A stretch of DNA of 26,194 bases. Source: Paraprevotella sp. (lineage in GTDB: Bacteria > Bacteroidota > Bacteroidia > Bacteroidales > Bacteroidaceae). The stretch lies in contig JAFOXE010000106.1 of assembly GCA_017425765.1 (NCBI GenBank), positions 1 through 26,194 of the forward strand, read 5' to 3'. Shown piece after piece: positions 8,116 to 15,600 of this stretch. The notes below the pieces were generated by a model that worked only from the letters and a program-made list of their open reading frames with translations, was not told the origin of the DNA and made no database searches. How positions within the stretch are numbered: position 1 is the stretch's first letter; each line of letters starts with the position of its first letter. A program made the translations under genes and the position numbers.

Positions 8116-8721
8116 ATGAAAAGAGATCAAATACCGATGATCCAGATTGACGATGTAATTGTGTCGATGGATTGTTTGACGGAGAAGTTCTGTTGTGACT
8201 TAGAGGCTTGCAAGGGCGAATGCTGTATTGAAGGCGATGCCGGTGCTCCGGTGGATTTGGAAGAGGTGGCCAACTTGGAAGAAGTACTTCCGGTGGTGTG
8301 GAACGATCTTTCGGCTTCTGCACAGTCGGTAATCGACCGTCAGGGCGTGGTATATACCGACCGAGATGGTGATTTGGTTACCAGTATCGTGAACGGTAAG
8401 GACTGTGTGTTTACGTGCTACGATTCGTGCAGTGGTTGCTGTTACTGTGCCATTGAGAAGGCTTTTCGCGAAGGGCGTACAACCATTCATAAACCATCGT
8501 CTTGCCATTTGTATCCCATTCGAGTGAAACGCATTGGTGATCTCACGGCTTTGAATTATCATCGTTGGGACGTATGTAAGGCCGCCGTATGGAAGGGAGA
8601 ACAACTTGACCTGCCCGTGTATCGCTTCTTGAAGGAGCCTTTGATTCGTCGTTTTGGCGAAACATGGTACAATGAATTAGAGAGTGCCGTGGAGGAGTTG
8701 AAAGAGCAAGGATATCTTTAG
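8116..8721 (+). CDS. Cysteine-rich DUF3109 family protein
   Basis: Protein of 201 residues that I recognise as the Bacteroidota DUF3109 family; no function is established. It has 14 cysteines, grouped at 20/26/27/32/36/37, at 97/101/105/108/109/111, and at 130 and 154. The pattern (ACKGECC near 31-37, SGCCYCAIEKA near 106-115, SCHLYPIR near 129-136) resembles the zinc or Fe-S chelating CxxCxxCC proteins of the YkgJ/UPF0153 kind, so metal binding is likely but inferred. It has no signal peptide. The ATG at 8137 (MIQIDDVIVS) may be the true start, giving 194 residues. It sits 12 bases after ung. Confidence 0.85.
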   Translation: MKRDQIPMIQIDDVIVSMDCLTEKFCCDLEACKGECCIEGDAGAPVDLEEVANLEEVLPVVWNDLSASAQSVIDRQGVVYTDRDGDLVTSIVNGKDCVFTCYDSCSGCCYCAIEKAFREGRTTIHKPSSCHLYPIRVKRIGDLTALNYHRWDVCKAAVWKGEQLDLPVYRFLKEPLIRRFGETWYNELESAVEELKEQGYL

Positions 8722-8791
8722 GTTTACAGTCCGTTTAGGTGCGTCTTTAATGTTGCTGTACATCTTTTACGCAGAACGCCGACGGAAATTT

Positions 8792-8837
8792 AAAAAAATG
8801 CGCCGATTGTTAGGTTTTAACCCGACAACCGGCGCAT
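8792..8837 (-). terminator. Intrinsic terminator of gyrB (minus strand)
   Basis: Arms 8798-8816 and 8819-8837 pair over nearly all of 19 positions. On the minus-strand RNA only one pair is a true mismatch and two are G-U wobbles, whereas plus-strand RNA would have two mismatches. On the minus strand the stem is followed by six T's and then AAATTT. It ends about 40 bases beyond the gyrB stop. It may also stop transcripts from the DUF3109 gene in this convergent gap. Confidence 0.8.
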
Positions 8838-8877
8838 AAAGTATAGTAAGATTTGAAAAATATTTCTGCAGACTTAC

Positions 8878-10863
<1,986 letters not shown>

Positions 10864-10872
10864 TTATCTTTA

Positions 10873-10880
10873 CAAAGATA
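10873..10880 (-). promoter_or_regulatory. gyrB promoter -7 box with overlapping inverted repeat
   Basis: On the minus strand TATCTTTG matches TAnnTTTG, 24 bases before the gyrB ATG. TTTG-like candidates upstream give gaps of 12, 17 or 24 bases, so the -33 box is uncertain. The box is half of a perfect 7-2-7 inverted repeat, TATCTTT-AC-AAAGATA (plus strand 10865-10880), which could be an operator or chance in A/T-rich DNA. Confidence 0.6.
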
Positions 10881-11059
10881 GGGATTTTTTAGCAAAACAA
10901 GAAACAAAAACGAGGAGAAAATGGCGCTTGTTTTTACGCTTTTTTGTGCAGAAATGCTCGGGTGTTGGATTCTTTTTGTCCCATCAACGGTGGAGTGTCG
11001 TGCGTGTGGCTTAATGGGATGTTTTTTTAGTGGTTTAGTGGCGATGGTGTATATAAAAA

Positions 11060-11157
11060 CACACGTACGGCCGGAGGCACCATGGTGTACGTGTGGTTGT
11101 GTTGAGATCTTCGCCTCGTGTCCTTTACTTGTACGTCTGTTTTTTGTGTGTTGTAGG
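11060..11157 (+). repeat. Intergenic repeat copy B
   Basis: It begins with a perfect 9-base inverted repeat, CACACGTAC (11060-11068) and GTACGTGTG (11087-11095), enclosing CACCATGG. CGTGTGGTTG (11090-11099) and GTACGTCTGTTT (11131-11142) are identical to bases in copy C in the same order (18493-18502 and 18535-18546). CACCATGGTGT (11078-11088) is shared with copy A. It lies between two minus-strand genes. The family is not recognised. Confidence 0.55.
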
Positions 11158-11166
11158 ATTAAGTGC

Positions 11167-11199
11167 AAAAAAAAGCGGAACCCTTTATAAGGATTCCGC
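11167..11199 (-). terminator. Intrinsic terminator of rpsT (minus strand)
   Basis: On the minus strand GCGGAATCC (11199-11191) pairs with GGGTTCCGC (11183-11175) over nine positions with one wobble, around a 7-base loop. Eight T's (11174-11167) follow at once. It starts 26 bases after the rpsT stop and separates rpsT from gyrB. Confidence 0.88.
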
Positions 11200-11225
11200 C
11201 CGATTATTTTGTAGCTATGTTATGA

Positions 11226-11480
11226 TTACGCCAACTTGTTAATGTGAGCAGCCAACTTAGACTTCAAGTTTGCAGCCTTATTCTTATGAATAATGTTGCG
11301 TTTAGCCAACTTGTCTAAAGCTTTCTGTACAGTAGGGAAAAGTTCTACAGCAGCGGCCTTCTCAGTAGTGGCACGAAGCTTACGAACCAAGTTACGCATA
11401 GTCTTTGCGTAGTATCTGTTGTGAAGTCTTTTCTTCTCCGTTTGACGGATTCTTTTAACTGATGACTTATGGTTTGCCAT
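11226..11480 (-). CDS. rpsT: 30S ribosomal protein S20
   Basis: Small basic protein of 84 residues that binds 16S rRNA in the small subunit. [22 protein letters not shown] is the standard S20 opening, followed by the long lysine- and alanine-rich helices. The length is normal. The gene starts 32 bases after tRNA-Glu in the same direction, with no promoter box or terminator between, so both are likely read from the promoter at 11641-11671. It has its own terminator. Confidence 0.97.
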   Translation of the reverse strand: MANHKSSVKRIRQTEKKRLHNRYYAKTMRNLVRKLRATTEKAAAVELFPTVQKALDKLAKRNIIHKNKAANLKSKLAAHINKLA

Positions 11481-11512
11481 TTTATATCTTCTGAATAATC
11501 GTTTAACTTTTG

Positions 11513-11584
11513 TAGTCCCTAGGAGAGTCGAACTCCTCTTTAGAGAATGAAAATCTCTCGTCCTAACCGATAGACGAAGGGACC
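11513..11584 (-). tRNA. tRNA-Glu (anticodon TTC)
   Basis: A 72-base cloverleaf on the minus strand. The acceptor stem GGTCCCT pairs with AGGGACT, with G1-U72 as a wobble, and A73 is the discriminator. The D arm is GTCT/GGAC. The anticodon stem AGAGA/TCTCT carries loop TTTTCAT, so the anticodon is TTC, reading GAA/GAG. The T arm AGGAG/CTCCT has loop TTCGACT. CCA is not encoded. It is probably cut from a transcript that continues into rpsT. Confidence 0.96.
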
Positions 11585-11640
11585 GCCTTATTTAGCCTTT
11601 CAGCTTTCTGTTAGAGAGTGTGTATCTCTCATTTGCGCTG

Positions 11641-11671
11641 CAAAGGTATGTGTTTTATTTATTTCACCAAA
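11641..11671 (-). promoter_or_regulatory. Promoter of the tRNA-Glu and rpsT unit
   Basis: On the minus strand a TTTG -33 box (11671-11668), exactly 19 bases, and a TACCTTTG -7 box (11648-11641) match the Bacteroidota consensus and spacing. It lies about 57 bases before the tRNA, in the divergent gap shared with recO. Confidence 0.8.
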
Positions 11672-11723
11672 ATATTTCTATAAAAAAATGCATCTTTTTT
11701 GCTAAAAAACTTCTTTTTGCCCT

Positions 11724-11752
11724 TTTGCAGTGCACTAAAAGTACTATTTTTG
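11724..11752 (+). promoter_or_regulatory. Candidate promoter for recO
   Basis: TATTTTTG (11745-11752) matches TAnnTTTG and lies 25 bases before the recO ATG. TTTG at 11724-11727 is 17 bases upstream, slightly closer than usual; a second TTTG at 11716-11719 is 25 bases away. Confidence 0.6.
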
Positions 11753-11777
11753 CATACATCTTACGGAAAGCGCAGGT

Positions 11778-12500
11778 ATGGAAAAAACACAAGGCATAGT
11801 GATTAGAACCCTAAAATACGGTGATTCTTCGTTAATCGTGGACGTGTATACAGAGGTGCATGGGCCAGTGTCTTTTTTAGTGCGTGTGCCCAAAGGACGC
11901 AAAGCAAATGTGAAGGGTGTACTTTTTAGGCCGATGACGATGCTGGAACTAGATTATGAACATCGCCCCAAGGCATCGTTGCAAAAGATAAAGGATGTGC
12001 GTATTGCGTATGCGTATACCTCAATACCTTATCATCCATATAAAGCAGCCATGGCTTTGTTCCTTTCAGAGTTCTTGTATCGTGTGCTGCGTAGTGAGGC
12101 AACGCACCCTTCGTTATATTCCTATTTATCGTACTCTTTGCAGTGGTTCGATCGTAGTGAAAGCGGTTTTTCCAACTTCCACATCTTGTTTCTGATTCGT
12201 CTAACCCGTTTCTTGGGATTCTATCCGAATGTGGAAGAGTACAGTGAAGGAGATTTCTTTGACCTGCAGAACGCTTGTTTTACTTCTTTACGCCCTTTTC
12301 ATACTATGTATTTGCAGCCGGAAGAGGCCCGACATATTCCTTTGTTAATGAGAATGAGCTATGAAACCATGCACCGTTTTGCTTATGCGCAAGCACAAAG
12401 GGCACGAATGCTTATGGTGCTCAACGATTATTATCGCATTCACCTTCCTGATTTCCCGGAATTGAAGTCGCTCGATGTGTTGCACGAGGTATTCTCTTGA
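11778..12500 (+). CDS. recO: DNA repair protein RecO
   Basis: Protein of 240 residues of the RecFOR pathway, which loads RecA on gapped single-stranded DNA. The N-terminal OB-fold opens with MEKTQGIVIRTLKYGDSSLIVDVYTEVHG, the family start. The C-terminal part is helical (RLTRFLGFYPN near residue 145 is a familiar RecO stretch). There is no C4 zinc-binding cysteine cluster in the second half, as in Bacteroidota forms. It stands alone on this strand, divergent from tRNA-Glu. The 164 bases after it hold the promoter of the next gene and no clear terminator. Confidence 0.93.
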   Translation: MEKTQGIVIRTLKYGDSSLIVDVYTEVHGPVSFLVRVPKGRKANVKGVLFRPMTMLELDYEHRPKASLQKIKDVRIAYAYTSIPYHPYKAAMALFLSEFLYRVLRSEATHPSLYSYLSYSLQWFDRSESGFSNFHILFLIRLTRFLGFYPNVEEYSEGDFFDLQNACFTSLRPFHTMYLQPEEARHIPLLMRMSYETMHRFAYAQAQRARMLMVLNDYYRIHLPDFPELKSLDVLHEVFS

Positions 12501-12597
12501 TATCCTAGCTTCATGTGACAGAAATATCCTCTTCTTTATTGTGTGTATTCGCGTGCGCACACACATATATTATATGGTGTGAAAAAAGGAAAGAAGT

Positions 12598-12628
12598 ATT
12601 GGATATTGTGAAAAAAAAAATAACTTTG
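12598..12628 (+). promoter_or_regulatory. Candidate promoter of the GH20-GH33 gene
   Basis: TAACTTTG (12621-12628) matches TAnnTTTG. ATTG (12598-12601) is 19 bases upstream, one base off the -33 consensus. A run of ten A's (12611-12620) directly precedes the -7 box. The ATG follows 36 bases later in A/T-rich leader sequence. Confidence 0.6.
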
Positions 12629-12664
12629 CACCATCCGATAATATCAACTAATAAATATAACATT

Positions 12665-15600
12665 ATGAGAAGAAAAAAACTTGTTACTCTGTTGTTGGCA
12701 ACCCTATTTGGATTTAGTCAGACAACAGAAGCAAAGATCGTGCACTTGTTGCCAAAACCTAAAACCGTAGAGGCCACAGCATCGGCAGCATTCCCCTTGT
12801 CGGGTAACTATGTGCTGAACGACGCAACCAACAACGTTGCCTTGAAGAAATTCTTTACCAACCATGGTATGACTGAGGCAGACGGCGCTGCTTTGACGGT
12901 AAATGTCAAGCAAGTGGCTTCCATCGCAAATGCTTATGACTACACTTTGGCCGGTTATGAGAATGAAGCGTATACATTGGAAATCACTTCTAACACCATC
13001 AACATCTCATATATTAATCCTATTGGTGTGACTCGTGCGGCGCAAACATTGGTTCAGTTGGCCGAGGGTTATGAAGGTACTCCCGAACTCGAGACCTTGA
13101 CACTTTCCGACTGGCCTGCTTTCAAGTTGCGTGGATATATGCATGACGTAGGCCGTAGTTTCTTGTCAGTAACTGAGCTCAAGAAACAGATAGAACTCCT
13201 ATCACGTTTCAAGGTGAACACCTTCCACTGGCACTTGACAGAAAACCAAGCATGGCGTTTTGAAGTGAAGGCCTATCCTAAGCTGACATCGTCGGAATCA
13301 ATGACTCGCTACGCCGGCAGTTTCTACACACAAGAGGAATGTAAGGAAGTGGCTGCCTGCGCCAAGGAACATGGTATAACTATTATCCCTGAAATAGATA
13401 TGCCCGGACATAGTGCTGCTTTCGAGCGTGCCATGGGCGTTGAGATGCAGTCGGCAAAGGGTATGGAAATACTATCAACCGTGTTGGAAGAGGTTGTAGA
13501 AGTGTTCAAAGACGCTCCTTATATCCACATTGGTGCCGACGAGAAAGAAATTACTAATGCAGAGTTCCTTCCAACGATGATTAGTAAACTTCACGGTTTG
13601 AATAAGAAGGTTGTGGTGTGGAATCCTATTCGTAATGTAACAATCAGTAATTTGGATATCGACATGACCCAGATGTGGAGTACATCGGGAAGTAAGATTG
13701 CCGGGGTGCCCAATATTGATTGCCGTTATAACTACACCAACCACTTTGACGTGTTTGCCGACCTAGTAGGTATTTATAAGAGCAGCATCTACTATACTGA
13801 TAAAGGTAATGCTGAAGTGGCCGGAACCATCTCTGCTGCATGGAACGATCGCAAGGTGCCTACTGAAGACGACATCGTGAAACAAAACAATATTTACGCA
13901 AACATCATTGCTTCGGCCGAGCGCGGATGGAAAGGTGGTGGTAAGCAATATATTGAAAAGGGCGGCACTACCTTACCAAACTCCGGTGATGAGTATGAAG
14001 AATACAAGGACTGGGAAACCCGTTTCCTTTTCCATAAGGCCAATTCATTGGATAAGGTTTCTATTCCTTATGTAAAGCAAACTAATGTACGTTGGCGTAT
14101 TACAGACGCCTTCCCTAATGGTGGGGATATGACTGCCGTTTTTCCACCCGAACAAGCAACAACGGACATCTTACCCGATGTTTTTGAATATAAAGGTGCT
14201 ACTTATGGCACCGGTATTGCTACCGGAGCCGGTATCTATTTGAAACATACATGGGGAACTACCGTGCCGGCATATTATAGCAGTCCTGCCGATAATAGCA
14301 CCGCCTATGCATGGACTTATGTATATTCAAAAGAAGCACAGACCGTGGGGGCTTTAATCGAGTTCCAGAATTATGGACGTTCAGAGGTGGACAGAGCTCC
14401 CGATGCCGGTAATTGGGATCGTAAGGGCTCACGTATATGGATCAACGACACAGAAGTTCAAGCACCAACATGGGGCAACAGCGGTAAGGGTATAAATCAT
14501 GAGGTAGACTTGCAGAACGAGAATTTCACCGCGCGTGCTCCAATATCGGTTTCTCTTAAGGCCGGATGGAACAAGGTATTCATAAAACTTCCGTATGTAG
14601 GTGCCAATGGTGTGCGCTTAAACAAATGGATGTTTACTTGTGTGTTTACCGACCAAGAGGGCAAGAATGCGGTAGAGGGACTTATATATTCTCCCAACAA
14701 ATGCGTTGATGACGCAGCCGAAGAGGTGGCCGCCAAGATATCAGAGATGAAATCGTATCGTCGCAGTAAGGCGAACAAAAATCCCGGTTACTATGCAGAG
14801 GAATTAGCTTCTGCCTTTGATGCAAAAATTGCTGCCATCGAGGCTACATTACCTAATGAACTATCGGCTTCTGAACGTGCAACGCAGATTGAGGACTTGG
14901 AAGCTGCAAAGTCTGCTTTCGACACAGCATGTGTTGGTCAACCTTTAACGCAGCCCACAATCAGCACTACAGATAAAAGTGTGTTTTACACATTGAGTAC
15001 TCCGTTGCGTGGAAACCGTTATGCAACTTCAATGGGTGCCAACGTGGATATGGTGGGTGAGACTGCAGCTTCAACTGCTGCCTATTGGAAGTTTGTACGT
15101 CGCGCCGATGGCAATCTTGATATCATAAACTGCGCTGATGGCACTTATGTTTCACCGGAAAGCAGTAATAACACCGCTTTGAAAACTCAAAGCACTTCGC
15201 CTTCTAAGGGCTGGACTTTGAAGGCCGCAAACGAGGTAGGTTACTTTGCCATTGTAAGTGGCACGACGCAGTTCAATCAAACTAATAACTCAACTTTGGG
15301 CTGGAAAGTGTACAATTGGGGTAGCGGTACCAATACGGATGATACCGGATGTAAATATGCTATCAACGAGGTTGACTTGGACGAATATACAGTAATTTTT
15401 GTAGATGAAACAGGTAAAAGCGTGGGCAGCAGCTCACGCATCCTTGTATCGCCCGATCAAGACGTTACCGCCGATGCTTTTGCGGCTATACTGCCGGCCG
15501 GTTATGCAATTTCTGCTTTTCAATTATCCGGTAACACATACACCGTTACTATAATTGCAAGTGGAACTCCTGTCCCCGGATGCTACTACTATTTTTACAA

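Noticed and set aside
10921..11190. 89-residue cysteine-rich plus-strand frame with a GAGGAG before its ATG
   Set aside because: It crosses repeat copy B and ends in the rpsT terminator, has no promoter box, and its odd composition follows from the T/G-rich DNA.
12540..12563. Possible recO terminator hairpin (TGTGTG ... CACACA)
   Set aside because: The stem has a large asymmetric bulge and no T-tract follows, so it is too weak to annotate.
12515..12664. Longer start for the GH20-GH33 protein
   Set aside because: It would include the -7 promoter box and poly-A run as coding sequence and bury the signal peptide 50 residues inside.
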